64,000 bases of DNA from an uncultured Nesterenkonia sp. (lineage in GTDB: Bacteria > Actinomycetota > Actinomycetes > Actinomycetales > Micrococcaceae): assembly GCA_947494195.1 (NCBI GenBank), contig CANLUC010000003.1:186001-250000 (forward strand), written 5' to 3'. A program made the translations under genes and the position numbers. The notes under the pieces are model-generated. The model searched no databases. It was not told where the DNA came from and saw only the letters and a list, made by a program, of their open reading frames with translations. Below are positions 49,857-58,692 of the stretch, one piece after another. The first letter of the stretch is position 1; each line of letters starts with the position of its first letter.

Positions 49857-51461
49857 TCACCTCCGGTCCGCGCTCTGCCTCAGCTGCAGAGCCGCGTCCA
49901 CCTCGTCCGCACCCGGGCGGTCCGTGGCGAGAAGATCCGCGATGGTCCAAGCCAGTCGCAGCACCCGGACGTATCCCCGCAGCGAGATGGAGGCACGGTC
50001 CAGAGCGGCGTCGATGTGAGTGGTGGCCGCCGCGGGCAGGCGCAGGCCACTGGTGAGCAGCTGCATTGAGACCTCGGAATTGGTCGCGATCCCCCACGAG
50101 GCCAGGCGCCGTCGCTGGCGGTCCCTCGCCGCCAGCACGCGGGCTCGAACCTCCGCTGAGGATTCCCCGGGGGGACCCAGCGCGTCGGCAGCCGAACGGG
50201 GACGATCGACCTGGATCTGCAGATCGATCCGGTCCAGCAGCGGACCCGAGAGCCTGGCCATGTAGTTGCGCCGCTGAGCCACGGAACACCGACACCGGGA
50301 GCCTGACCCGACATTGAGTCCGCAAGGACAGGGATTCGCCGCGAGCACTAGCTGGAAACGTGCCGGGTAGGTCACGCTGCCGGCCGCGCGGTGGAGTGAG
50401 ATCCGCCCGGTCTCCAGGGGTTGTCGGAGCGCGTCCAGTGCGTGCCGCGGAAATTCTGGCGCCTCGTCAAGAAACAACACTCCCCTGTGCGCCCGGGTCA
50501 CCGCACCGGGACGGGCGATGCGGGCACCGCCGCCGACGATCGCGGCCATCGAGGCACTGTGGTGCGGCGCCTGGAACGGCGGCACCCGACGCAGCTGCGT
50601 GACCGCATGCGGCTCCGCGGCGATGGACTCGATCGCGGTGGCCTCCATGGCTGCCTGATCATCCAGCGGAGGGAGGATGCCGGCCATGCGTTCGGCGAGC
50701 ATGGTCTTGCCGGCACCCGGTGCGCCGATGAGCAGAAGATGGTGCCCGCCGGCGGCCGCAAGCTCCAGCGCGAACCGTGCCTCCTGCTGACCATGGACGT
50801 CCGCCAGGTCGGGGGCCCCGGGCGCGATCGCCCCCGAGGCGTGGGAGCCGTCTGCAGAGGACGTGCCGGTTCCCGGCGGTCTCGACACCGATTCCGCCGG
50901 CACCGTGGACCAATGATCCAGCCCGGGAACGTCGCGAAGCTGACTCCGCAGCGACCCGGTGGCGAACGCGGCGGCCACCTGTGCGACGTGGGACCCGGCG
51001 AGGACCACCATGTCGGGCACCAGTGCTGCCTCCTGGGCATTCTGTTCGGCAACGACAACGGTCCGGGCGCCGGCAGCCTGTGCTGCGGCCACCGCAGGCA
51101 GCACGCCCCGCACAGGCCGGAGCCGCCCGTCCAGACCCAGTTCAGCCAGGAAGACGATCCTTTCGGTTCCTGTCACCTTGCCATCCGCTGCCCAGGCGCT
51201 CATCAGGATGGCCAGGTCCAGCACGGAGCCGGACTTCGGCAGCGAGGCCGGGAGCAGATTCACGGTGAGACGCCGAGCAGGAAGTTCGATTCCGCTGTTC
51301 TTCGCTGCCGAACGGATCCGGTCCTGACTCTCACGCAGCGAGGCATCCGGCAGTCCCAGCAGGATGAAGGCGGGAAGGGACTGGCCGATATCAGCTTCCA
51401 CCTCGATGAGTCGCCCGTCCATGCCCACGAGGACCACGCCCCGAGCGCGGCCCATGCCCAT
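49857..51461 (-). CDS. comM: YifB/ComM family Mg-chelatase-like AAA ATPase
   Basis: 534 residues. An N-terminal Lon-substrate-like domain (VEADIGQSLPAFILLGLPDASLRESQDR in pattern), Walker A GAPGAGKTMLAERM, GVLFLDEAPEFPRHALDALRQPLETG, and a Cys cluster NPCPCGLNVGSGSRCRC. ComM promotes branch migration in natural transformation. Residues about 200-215 are a Ser/Gly-rich insert. It shares one base with the yraN gene upstream, so they are probably cotranscribed. Confidence 0.92.
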   Translation of the reverse strand: MGMGRARGVVLVGMDGRLIEVEADIGQSLPAFILLGLPDASLRESQDRIRSAAKNSGIELPARRLTVNLLPASLPKSGSVLDLAILMSAWAADGKVTGTERIVFLAELGLDGRLRPVRGVLPAVAAAQAAGARTVVVAEQNAQEAALVPDMVVLAGSHVAQVAAAFATGSLRSQLRDVPGLDHWSTVPAESVSRPPGTGTSSADGSHASGAIAPGAPDLADVHGQQEARFALELAAAGGHHLLLIGAPGAGKTMLAERMAGILPPLDDQAAMEATAIESIAAEPHAVTQLRRVPPFQAPHHSASMAAIVGGGARIARPGAVTRAHRGVLFLDEAPEFPRHALDALRQPLETGRISLHRAAGSVTYPARFQLVLAANPCPCGLNVGSGSRCRCSVAQRRNYMARLSGPLLDRIDLQIQVDRPRSAADALGPPGESSAEVRARVLAARDRQRRRLASWGIATNSEVSMQLLTSGLRLPAAATTHIDAALDRASISLRGYVRVLRLAWTIADLLATDRPGADEVDAALQLRQSADRR

Positions 51462-51841
51462 CAGCGCACATCCTTGAGGTGCTCGAGTCCACGCAGCAGG
51501 TGTTCCCCGGCATGCGGGGCCGAAGAGCTGCTCAGCAGCACGGCGACGACGTCCACGCGTCGCGGCGTGTGCAGGCAGTGCATCTGGGCGCAGTAGTCCA
51601 GCAGCAGTCGGTGCACGCGCGCGAGCTTCACCTGATTCACTGCTTCGAAGGGATGTCCGTAACCGGTCCCGCGACGAGTCTTGACCTCCACCGCCACCAG
51701 CTGCTCACCGTCACGGGTGACCAGATCCAGCTCCCCGCGAGCATTTCGCCACCGACGTTCGAGTATCTGATGCCCATGGGTGGACAGGTACTCCGCAGCG
51801 ATGTCTTCGCCCACCTGTCCGGTGATGTCCTTGGTCCGCAT
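51461..51841 (-). CDS. YraN family (UPF0102) nuclease-like protein
   Basis: 126 residues with the restriction-endonuclease-like core: GQVGEDIAAEYLSTHGHQILERRWRN, GELDLVTRDGEQLVAVEVKTRRGTGYG. The E-x-x-D...E-x-K residues suggest a nuclease fold. Function is unproven. It stands before comM, with a one-base overlap. Confidence 0.9.
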   Translation of the reverse strand: MRTKDITGQVGEDIAAEYLSTHGHQILERRWRNARGELDLVTRDGEQLVAVEVKTRRGTGYGHPFEAVNQVKLARVHRLLLDYCAQMHCLHTPRRVDVVAVLLSSSSAPHAGEHLLRGLEHLKDVR

Positions 51842-51985
51842 CGGCGCTCCTCTCCTGGAGCTCCAGCATGGAGACCCGAGACGGTGATCACATGGATCTC
51901 AGCCCGCCTGTGGAGCAGGACCGGAGTGCTCGGAAGGCGAGCCGATCTGGGGAAAACTCAACCGCCGCGCTGCGGGCGGGGTGGC

Positions 51986-52654
51986 TCAGACGCCGAGGTT
52001 CCAGCTCAGCCGGTGTTGTGGGGTGACCCCGAGCTCGGTGAGCGCGGTCCGATGACCCTGAGAGCCGTATCCCCGATTTGAGTCCCAGCCGTACCCGGGG
52101 TGCTCCGCCGCCAGGCGCTCCATGAGTTGATCACGCTCCACCTTCGCCAGCACCGAGGCACAGGCGACCGAGAGTGCCTTGATGTCGGCTTTGATCATGG
52201 TCTGCACGCGCGGGGAGGTGCCGTGGGTCAGCCAGTCATGCGCGCCGTCCAGGATCACCGCATCCAGCGCGGTGCCCAGCTCGACCTCCACCGCATTGAG
52301 CCCCGCGAGACCCGCGGCGCGCAGCGCTCCGTTGATCCCCAGCGTGTCGATTTCTCGGGGGTGGCGATGCTGCACGCTGTAGGCCGCGACGTGGTCACAG
52401 ATGGTGGGGTGCCAGCGTCGCCGCGCCGCGGCGGTGAGCAGCTTGGAGTCTCGCACCCCATCGAGCTGGGCGCAGATGCCGGTGCTTCGCGGAGTCTCTG
52501 CGAAGGTCGGATGCGTCAGATCCAGGACCACCACACCAATGCTCACGGGGCCGGCCAGTGCCCCGCGCCCGACCTCGTCGATCCCGGCGATGTAGCGCAC
52601 GCCGCGCTGCGCCGCGATGGCAAGCTCCGGAAGCAGGGTGGCGTTCTCAGGCAT
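51986..52654 (-). CDS. rnhB: Ribonuclease HII
   Basis: 222 residues. The metal-binding DE pair is in GIDEVGRGALAGP (D24, E25), a further Asp in VVLDLTHP or SVACASVLAKVERDQLM, and the C-terminal GYGWDSNRGYGSQGHR is typical. It removes ribonucleotides and RNA-DNA hybrids. It abuts lepB by three bases. In many actinobacteria a DUF2469 gene lies between rnhB and yraN; the 144-base gap here has none. Confidence 0.93.
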   Translation of the reverse strand: MPENATLLPELAIAAQRGVRYIAGIDEVGRGALAGPVSIGVVVLDLTHPTFAETPRSTGICAQLDGVRDSKLLTAAARRRWHPTICDHVAAYSVQHRHPREIDTLGINGALRAAGLAGLNAVEVELGTALDAVILDGAHDWLTHGTSPRVQTMIKADIKALSVACASVLAKVERDQLMERLAAEHPGYGWDSNRGYGSQGHRTALTELGVTPQHRLSWNLGV

Positions 52655-52657
52655 CGA

Positions 52658-53437
52658 TCACGGGGCCGGCACGGAGTCGAAGGGCTCGCGCTGCGATCCT
52701 CCGCCGCCGAAGTTCTCGAACGGCCAGATCACGGCGGTCGAACGCCCGACCACGTTCTCCAGCTGCACGGCCCCCTGGTTGGGCTCGTCCATGTGGGAGC
52801 GGGAGTCGGCGGAGTTCCCGCGATGGTCCCCCAGCACCCAGACGCTGTCCTCGGGCACGGTGACGGAGAAATCGACCTCGCTGGGCGCATCGCCGGCGAA
52901 GATATAGGGCTCATCGATGGGTTCACCGTTGACCATCACGCGGCCCTCGTCGTCACAGCACTCGACCTCATCGCCGCCGACCCCGATCACTCGTTTGACC
53001 ACGAAGTGCGAGGAGGTGTCGGGCAGCAGCCCGACGAAGGTCATCGCGTCCTGGAAGGCGTTGGTGTCGACCTCCGCCGAGGCTCCCCAGGACTTCTCGG
53101 TGTCCTCGAAGACCACCACGTCGCCGCGTTCCACGTCCAGGAGCTCCGGCGCCAGCAGATTGACGATGATCCGGTCATCGACCTCGAGGGTGGACTCCAT
53201 CGATTCCGAGGGGATGTAGAAGGCGCGGAAGAGGAAGGTCTTCACCACGAAGGAGATCACCAGCGCGAAGACGAGGATCGTGGCGACCTCGATCAGGAAG
53301 GCCGCAGCCGGGTGGCGGGGCGGGCGCCGTCGTCGTCGGTCTCGTCGACTTGCGGGCACCGGGGCGGAGGAATCCTCATTGCTGCTGATAGCCGACCTCC
53401 TGGAGTTCTCGTCGTTCGTCCCAGGGCCATAAGACAC
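52658..53437 (-). CDS. lepB: Signal peptidase I (first of two)
   Basis: 259 residues from the longest start. One transmembrane segment at about 47-67, catalytic Ser79 in YIPSESMEST, Lys148 in VVKRVIGVGGD and box E GDHRGNSADSR. It cleaves signal peptides at the outer face. The first 45 residues are charged (RRDRRRRRPPRH). The start is uncertain: ATG 53437 is inside the upstream lepB; a good ribosome site (AGGAGG) instead precedes an ATC codon at 53389, and a GTG occurs at 53359. The gene overlaps the second peptidase gene by at least part of its N-terminal extension. Confidence 0.88.
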   Translation of the reverse strand: MSYGPGTNDENSRRSAISSNEDSSAPVPASRRDRRRRRPPRHPAAAFLIEVATILVFALVISFVVKTFLFRAFYIPSESMESTLEVDDRIIVNLLAPELLDVERGDVVVFEDTEKSWGASAEVDTNAFQDAMTFVGLLPDTSSHFVVKRVIGVGGDEVECCDDEGRVMVNGEPIDEPYIFAGDAPSEVDFSVTVPEDSVWVLGDHRGNSADSRSHMDEPNQGAVQLENVVGRSTAVIWPFENFGGGGSQREPFDSVPAP

Positions 53438-54083
53438 CGGATACGCGGCCCAGGATGCGGTCCTCGCTGATCATACCTCCGCCGGGGGCGCCCAACAGCG
53501 CCCGCGAATCGATGGACTCCGCGCGGTTGTCCCCCATCACCCAGACCCGACCCGGAGGCACCACGGCGTCGAAGCTCAGCTCCGAGGCGGGATCGGCGGC
53601 ATCGACCTCCCGGCCCAGGTAGGGCTCGCTGATCGGCTGCGCGTTCAGCGTGAGGTGTCCGGAGTCGTCGCAGCAGGAGATCGCATCCCCGCCCACGCCC
53701 AGCACCCGCTTGACGTAGGTGGCCGGCGGGGCGGACAGACCGAACCAGTGGCCGACGCGCGAACCGAGCTGACTCAGCGTGGAACTGCTGCCCTCATAGG
53801 GGGTGAACGAGCCCTCGCCGTCGAAGACGATGACGTCCCCGCGCTGGACGCCTCGCTCGCCGGGATAGTCCTTCTGCACCAGGATTCGCTGGGAATCCTC
53901 CAGCGTGGGCGACATGGAGACCTGCGAGACCGTGTAGATGTCCACCACCGCGATCCGCAGACCGGTCGCGATCAGCACCGCGATCACCACGGTGGCCAGC
54001 ACCGCCATCCAGGGGCGCAGACGCCGAGAACCCCGTGCCGACGAGTCAGACTCGTCCTGCGCGGGGTTCTCGTCGATATTCAT
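53376..54083 (-). CDS. lepB: Signal peptidase I (second copy)
   Basis: 235 residues. Transmembrane segment at about 24-46, catalytic Ser56 in QVSMSPTLE, Lys125 in YVKRVLGVGGD and box E GDNRAESIDSRAL. It lies immediately upstream of the other signal peptidase gene and overlaps it. Between the Ser and Lys boxes it carries an extra loop (FTPYEGSSSTLSQLGSRVGHWFG). Two tandem type I peptidases with different loops suggest division of substrates. The gene follows rplS by 46 bases. Confidence 0.9.
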   Translation of the reverse strand: MNIDENPAQDESDSSARGSRRLRPWMAVLATVVIAVLIATGLRIAVVDIYTVSQVSMSPTLEDSQRILVQKDYPGERGVQRGDVIVFDGEGSFTPYEGSSSTLSQLGSRVGHWFGLSAPPATYVKRVLGVGGDAISCCDDSGHLTLNAQPISEPYLGREVDAADPASELSFDAVVPPGRVWVMGDNRAESIDSRALLGAPGGGMISEDRILGRVSGVLWPWDERRELQEVGYQQQ

Positions 54084-54129
54084 CTGCGATGCGAGCCGTC
54101 AGTGAAGAAGGCCGAAGCTGATCAGCGGA

Positions 54130-54525
54130 TCAGGCCTCGGTGACTTCCTCGACCTTTTCGCCCTGCTGGCGGGCGATGGTGGACTCACGCTTCTCGGGGA
54201 TGCGTGCAGCCTTACCATGACGATCACGCATGTAGTACAGCTTGGCGCGGCGCACGTCACCGCGGGCGGAGACCTCGATCTTCTCGGTCACCGGGGAGTG
54301 CACCGGGAAGGTACGCTCCACGCCGACGCCGAAGGAGACCTTGCGGACCGTGAAGGTCTCGCCGATGCCGTAGCCCTGGCGGCCCATCACGTAGCCCTTG
54401 AAGACCTGAACACGGGTGTTCTTGCCCTCGATGATGTTCACGTGCACGCTGACGGTGTCACCGGGGCCGAACTCCGGGACGTCGGTGCGCAGGTTTGCTG
54501 AATCGACGAAGTCGAGCTTATGCAT
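54130..54525 (-). CDS. rplS: 50S ribosomal protein L19
   Basis: 131 residues: [68 protein letters not shown] and [19 protein letters not shown]19 is at the subunit interface of the ribosome. AAGGAG before the ATG is a strong ribosome site. It ends the rpsP-khpA-rimM-trmD-rplS run after a 207-base gap with two hairpins. Confidence 0.96.
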   Translation of the reverse strand: MHKLDFVDSANLRTDVPEFGPGDTVSVHVNIIEGKNTRVQVFKGYVMGRQGYGIGETFTVRKVSFGVGVERTFPVHSPVTEKIEVSARGDVRRAKLYYMRDRHGKAARIPEKRESTIARQQGEKVEEVTEA

Positions 54526-54584
54526 ATGTTTCTCCTTGGACGACTGCCACAGGTCACTCGCCCTGGTTGCGACCTCTTGGACGG

Positions 54585-54621
54585 TCGGCGCGCAGGGCGC
54601 CGAGCACGCCGGGTTCCGGCG
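54585..54621 (-). promoter_or_regulatory. Two stem-loops in the rplS leader
   Basis: TCGGCGC-GCAGG-GCGCCGA (54585-54603) and CGCCGG-GTT-CCGGCG (54607-54621) are adjacent perfect stems in the gap between the trmD stop and the rplS start. They may set the ratio of TrmD to L19. Confidence 0.4.
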
Positions 54622-54732
54622 CAGGTCAAAGCGTGAGCTACCGGAGAGAGACGATTCCCCCTCCGGCGGCCTGTCTGTTGACGGTCATCCCCTATGGCAG
54701 ATGCAGCCGCCCAGCAGGCACGGTGGTCAATT

Positions 54733-55485
54733 CTATGTCAGATTCCGCTCCTGTGCGACCACGTGCTTGGCCCACAGGTCGGGGCGGATCTTGCGTGTGC
54801 GCAGATCCTGCTGCGCCGAGCGCCAGTCACGGATCTTGGCGTGGTCTCCGGAGAGCAGGATCTCGGGGACATCGATCCCCCGCCAGCGCGCAGGCTTGGT
54901 GTAGACCGGATACTCGAGAAGCCCGTCGGCATGGGACTCCTCCGCCAGCGACTCCGGGTTGCCGATGACTCCGGGGATGAGCCGGGTGATAGCCTCCACC
55001 ATCACGACGACGGCGGACTCGCCGCCGTTGAGCACATAGTCACCGATGGACATCGGTCGCAGCTCGAAGTGCTCCTGTGCCCAGTCCAGCAGGCGGTGAT
55101 CGATCCCTTCGAAGCGAGCAGGGGCGAAGACGAGATGCTCGGCATCGGCAAGCTGCTCGGCGGTGCGCTGGGTGAACAGCTCCCCCGCCGGGGTGGGCAC
55201 AATCAAGACAGGCCGGGGAGGCGCCGTCTGATCCTCGACGGCGGCGGGCGTGGGGCGCTCCTGGAGCACGTGTTCCAGGGCCAGTGCCCACGGCTCGGGC
55301 TTCATGACCATGCCGGCGCCGCCGCCGGTGGGAGTGTCGTCCACGCTGCGGTGCTTGTCAAAGCTGAAGTCACGCAGCTGGTGCCGATGGATTTCGACGC
55401 GATCCTCGCGCTGGGCCTTGCCGATCAGCGAGAGATCCAGGACATCGAAGAACTCGGGAAATATCGAGATGAGATCAATCCGCAT
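54733..55485 (-). CDS. trmD: tRNA (guanine-37-N1)-methyltransferase TrmD
   Basis: A 250-residue SPOUT methyltransferase: MRIDLISIFPEFFDV at the N-terminus, DDTPTGGGAGMVMKPEP, and the trefoil-knot SAM site ISIGDYVLNGGESAVVVMVEAITRL in pattern. It methylates G37 of tRNAs to prevent frameshifting. The start lies 12 bases after the rimM stop. Confidence 0.95.
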   Translation of the reverse strand: MRIDLISIFPEFFDVLDLSLIGKAQREDRVEIHRHQLRDFSFDKHRSVDDTPTGGGAGMVMKPEPWALALEHVLQERPTPAAVEDQTAPPRPVLIVPTPAGELFTQRTAEQLADAEHLVFAPARFEGIDHRLLDWAQEHFELRPMSIGDYVLNGGESAVVVMVEAITRLIPGVIGNPESLAEESHADGLLEYPVYTKPARWRGIDVPEILLSGDHAKIRDWRSAQQDLRTRKIRPDLWAKHVVAQERNLT

Positions 55486-55497
55486 GACTCGGGGCTC

Positions 55498-56082
55498 TCA
55501 GAAGAGGCCGGGCGGCGGGTTCAGCACGATGCGCTGATGCTCCACGTCCACCTCGGGAACGATCTCCTCGACGAAGGGCACCATGACCTCTTCGCCGGAG
55601 GCCGCGGTGACGACCAGCAGGTCCTGGGCGGCACCGGTGATGAGCTCCTTGAGCGTTCCGAGTGTTTCGCCGTCGATGCTCTGGCAGCTGAATCCAGCCA
55701 GCTCATGGCTGTACCAGCCGTCCTCCTCGGGCTCGTCCTCCATCGGGACCTCGACGTAGAGGGTCGACCCGCGCAGCGCCTCGGCGCCGTTGCGGTCGGT
55801 GACCTCTCGGAAGTCCAGAAGACATACGCTCTTGTTCCAGCGCTGTCGGGTGACGGTGAGCAATGTGGTGAAGCGGTCGGTGGTCTCGTCCCCGGCGATC
55901 CGGATGAGCACCGAGCCTACGGCGAGCCGACGTTCCGGCTCATCCGTGAAGAGCTGGACGGTGACCTCGCCGCGGATGCCATGAGGCTTGCCGATGCGAG
56001 CGACCCGCAGGCGCTCTGCCGAATCTGGCAGTGCCTGCGGGTCGGTCTCGAATGCCTTCTGGCCTTCAGCGCCAGCAGTCAT
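55498..56082 (-). CDS. rimM: 16S rRNA processing factor RimM
   Basis: 194 residues with the N-terminal RVARIGKPHGIRGEVTVQLFTDEPE block and a C-terminal PRC-barrel (LLVVTAASGEEVMVPFVEEIVPEVD). RimM helps mature the 30S head. The N-terminal 24 residues precede the conserved start and may be an extension or mis-set start. It sits between khpA and trmD. Confidence 0.92.
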   Translation of the reverse strand: MTAGAEGQKAFETDPQALPDSAERLRVARIGKPHGIRGEVTVQLFTDEPERRLAVGSVLIRIAGDETTDRFTTLLTVTRQRWNKSVCLLDFREVTDRNGAEALRGSTLYVEVPMEDEPEEDGWYSHELAGFSCQSIDGETLGTLKELITGAAQDLLVVTAASGEEVMVPFVEEIVPEVDVEHQRIVLNPPPGLF

Positions 56083-56102
56083 GGGGGTGATCCTCGTATC
56101 CG

Positions 56103-56357
56103 TCAGCGGCTGCGGTCGGTATCGACCACGTCCACACGGACGTCGCCCCCACCGGGGAGGGCTGAGACCACAGTGCGCAGTGCCTTTGCGGTGCGTCCGG
56201 CCCGGCCGATCACTCGGCCAAGGTCGTCTGGGTGCACCCGAACCTGCAGGACGTCGTAGCGACGTCCGCCCTTGCGGCGGACATCGACGTCGTCCGGCGC
56301 ATCCACGATGCCGCGGACCAGGTGTTCGAGCGCGTCACTCAGCACTGCATCTCCCAT
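56103..56357 (-). CDS. khpA: KH-domain RNA-binding protein KhpA
   Basis: 84 residues. A single KH domain with VRVHPDDLGRVIGRAGRTAKALRTVV containing the GRxGRT-type loop. KhpA-type proteins partner with KhpB/Jag in RNA control and cell envelope growth. The ATG starts two bases after the rpsP stop, so it is coupled to rpsP. Confidence 0.92.
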   Translation of the reverse strand: MGDAVLSDALEHLVRGIVDAPDDVDVRRKGGRRYDVLQVRVHPDDLGRVIGRAGRTAKALRTVVSALPGGGDVRVDVVDTDRSR

Positions 56358-56359
56358 GA

Positions 56360-56776
56360 TTACTCTGCGTTCTCCTCGGAGGCGGACTCGGCCGGAGCCT
56401 CAGTCGTCTCTTCTGCCGGAGCCGGAGTCGACTTCTTCTCCTGGATGACTGAGCCCTTGGACGGAGCGACGAACTCCTCCTTGGCGGCCTTGGTGCGCAG
56501 AGTTCCCTCGGCGCCGTCGAGGCCCTTGTGCTTCTGCCAGTCACCGGTGATCTTCAGCAGCGCCTGGACCTGCTCGGTGGGCTGCGCGCCCACGGAGAGC
56601 CAGTACTGGGCCCGCTCAGAATCGATCTCGATGAGCGAAGGCTCTTCGAGGGGGTTGTACTTGCCGATCTGCTCGATGGCGGCACCATCCCGCTTGGTGC
56701 GGGAATCGGCGACGACGACGCGGTAGAACGGTGCACGGATCTTGCCCATGCGCTTCAGACGAATTTTAACTGCCAC
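56360..56776 (-). CDS. rpsP: 30S ribosomal protein S16
   Basis: 138 residues. [31 protein letters not shown] is the S16 N-terminal block (condensed), followed by [16 protein letters not shown] and [15 protein letters not shown]. The C-terminal 50 residues are an Ala/Glu-rich tail beyond the usual S16 length. GTG is the start codon. The 214-base gap before it holds a possible promoter (TTGTTC with TACACC downstream on the minus strand). Confidence 0.95.
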   Translation of the reverse strand: MAVKIRLKRMGKIRAPFYRVVVADSRTKRDGAAIEQIGKYNPLEEPSLIEIDSERAQYWLSVGAQPTEQVQALLKITGDWQKHKGLDGAEGTLRTKAAKEEFVAPSKGSVIQEKKSTPAPAEETTEAPAESASEENAE

Positions 56777-56990
56777 TTGAGTGGTCCACTCCTGTTTCTT
56801 GTTTCAGGGGCGCGGTCAGGCATCAGGCTGCGTGGGGACGTGCTGCACAGTCGATGCGACCACTTCAGAACATTGTCCCTACGGCGGGTGTAGAGGGTGC
56901 CCCCCGTCGAACAAAGTACCTGCCTATTGTGCCAGAGATCCACCGAAGTAGCGATCTCATCGACTCACCCGGTCGGCTGGCAGCCGGAGA

Positions 56991-58595
56991 TCAGCGCAGG
57001 TACTTCTCGAACCCCTTGGGCAGGCTCAGATCTTCGGGGTTGAGATCCTTCGATCCGGCGCCGAAGCTGGAGCCGTCCATGCGCTTGGCGGCACCCTGCT
57101 GACGCTTGAGCTCGGCCTCGCGGGCCTCCTGCGCAGCCTTGGCCGGGTTCCCGGACTTCTTCTTCGGCTTGGCCTGCTGCTTGCGCTTCTTGGACGCACC
57201 TCCGCCGGCACCCATGCCGGGCATGCCTCCCATTCCGGGCATGCCGCCGCCGCCAGGCATCTGGGGCATTCCGCCGCCGCCCGCCATCTTCTTCATCATC
57301 TTCTGGGCCTGCGTGAAGCGTTCCAGCAGCTGGTTGACCTCCGAGACATGGACGCCGGAGCCCTTCGCGATGCGGGCACGCCGCGATCCGTTGATCACCT
57401 TGGGAACATTGCGCTCGTAGGGCGTCATCGAATAGATGATCGCCTCCACGCGGCCGATCGAGGAATCGTCGAACTGGTCGAGCTGCTGACGCATCGCCTG
57501 AGCGCCGGGCATCATGCCCAGCAGCTTCTTCATCGAGCCCATCTTCTTGAGCTGCTGCATCTGCCCGAGGAAGTCGTCGAGGGTGAAATCCTCCTGGTCG
57601 GCGAACTTCTTGGCCATCTTCTCGGCCTCGCCACGGTCCCAGTTCGCCTCGGCCTGCTCGACCAGCGAGAGGATGTCGCCCATGTCCAGGATTCGGCGCG
57701 CCATCCGGTCCGGGTGGAAGACCTCGAAGTCCTTCAGACCCTCGCCGGTGGAGGCATACATGACCGGCTTGCCGGTGACGGAGGCGACCGAGAGCGCGGC
57801 ACCGCCGCGGGCATCGCCGTCAAGCTTGGTGAGCACCACGCCGGTGAAGTCCACACCCTCGTTGAAGGCCTGCGCGGTGGTGACGGCGTCCTGCCCGATC
57901 ATGGAGTCGATCACAAAGAGCGTCTCACGCGCCCCGACGGCGGACTTGATGTCCGCGGCCTGGCGCATGAGCTCCTCGTCGACACCGAGCCGGCCCGCCG
58001 TATCGATGATCAGCACATCGTGCAGCTTGTTCCGCGCCTCAGCCAGGCCATCGGTGGCCACCTTGACCGGATCGCCGGTGGCTGACTCGGTCTCGGAGGA
58101 GACGCCAGGGTGCGGGGCGAACACCGGCACACCGGCTCGCTGCCCCCCGATCTGCAGCTGCTTGACCGCATTGGGTCGCTGAAGGTCGCAGGCCACCAGC
58201 ATCGGGGTGTGACCCTGGCCCTTCAGGTAATGGGCGAGCTTGCCCGCCAGAGTGGTCTTGCCCGCACCCTGCAGGCCCGCGAGCATGATCACGGTGGGCG
58301 GGTTCTTGGCCAGGGCCAGCTCACGTGTCTGACCGCCGAGGATCCCGACGAGCTCCTCGTTGACGATCTTGACGACCTGCTGGCCGGGGTTCAGCGCCTG
58401 GGCGACCTCTGCTCCGAGGGCACGCGCCTTGACCTTGGCGATGAACTCGCGCACCACGGGCACTGCGACGTCGGCGTCGAGCAGCGCGCGCCGAATCTCC
58501 CGGGCAGTGCCGTCGATATCGGCCTCGGACAGTCGCCCCTTGCCGCGAAGGTTCTTGAATGTGGCGCTCAGGCGATCGGAGAGGGAGTTGAACAC
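56991..58595 (-). CDS. ffh: Signal recognition particle protein Ffh
   Basis: 534 residues. N and G domains: Walker A GLQGAGKTT, VACDLQRPNAVKQL, DTAGRLGVDEELM and TKLDGDARGGAAL; the M domain has QFDDSSIGRVEAIIYSMTPYER and SGVHVSEVNQLLERF. The C-terminus is a Gly/Met/Pro-rich repeat (GGGGMPGMGGMPGMGAGGG). It targets nascent membrane and secreted proteins with 4.5S RNA. GTG 58595 has a GGGAC-type ribosome site. It heads the minus-strand run with rpsP 214 bases after it. Confidence 0.95.
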   Translation of the reverse strand: MFNSLSDRLSATFKNLRGKGRLSEADIDGTAREIRRALLDADVAVPVVREFIAKVKARALGAEVAQALNPGQQVVKIVNEELVGILGGQTRELALAKNPPTVIMLAGLQGAGKTTLAGKLAHYLKGQGHTPMLVACDLQRPNAVKQLQIGGQRAGVPVFAPHPGVSSETESATGDPVKVATDGLAEARNKLHDVLIIDTAGRLGVDEELMRQAADIKSAVGARETLFVIDSMIGQDAVTTAQAFNEGVDFTGVVLTKLDGDARGGAALSVASVTGKPVMYASTGEGLKDFEVFHPDRMARRILDMGDILSLVEQAEANWDRGEAEKMAKKFADQEDFTLDDFLGQMQQLKKMGSMKKLLGMMPGAQAMRQQLDQFDDSSIGRVEAIIYSMTPYERNVPKVINGSRRARIAKGSGVHVSEVNQLLERFTQAQKMMKKMAGGGGMPQMPGGGGMPGMGGMPGMGAGGGASKKRKQQAKPKKKSGNPAKAAQEAREAELKRQQGAAKRMDGSSFGAGSKDLNPEDLSLPKGFEKYLR

Positions 58596-58680
58596 GTCAG
58601 GTAGGTCCCTTGGGTCGTTGATGGTGGCTGCTCGGTCAGGCGCGGAGGGCGCCCACTGCGCAGTGGATGTACCGAGGCTC

Positions 58681-58692
58681 TAGAGTATCAAT
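58681..58692 (+). promoter_or_regulatory. -10 element for the leaderless glycosyltransferase gene
   Basis: TAGAGT (58681-58686) stands six bases before the GTG at 58693, the same spacing as at several other genes in the window. No ribosome site lies between, so the transcript probably begins at the start codon. Confidence 0.5.

Noticed and set aside
57180-57300. Short repeated GGCATG/CCGCCGCC units as a tandem repeat element
   Set aside because: They encode the Gly/Met/Pro-rich tail of Ffh, a common feature of the protein.
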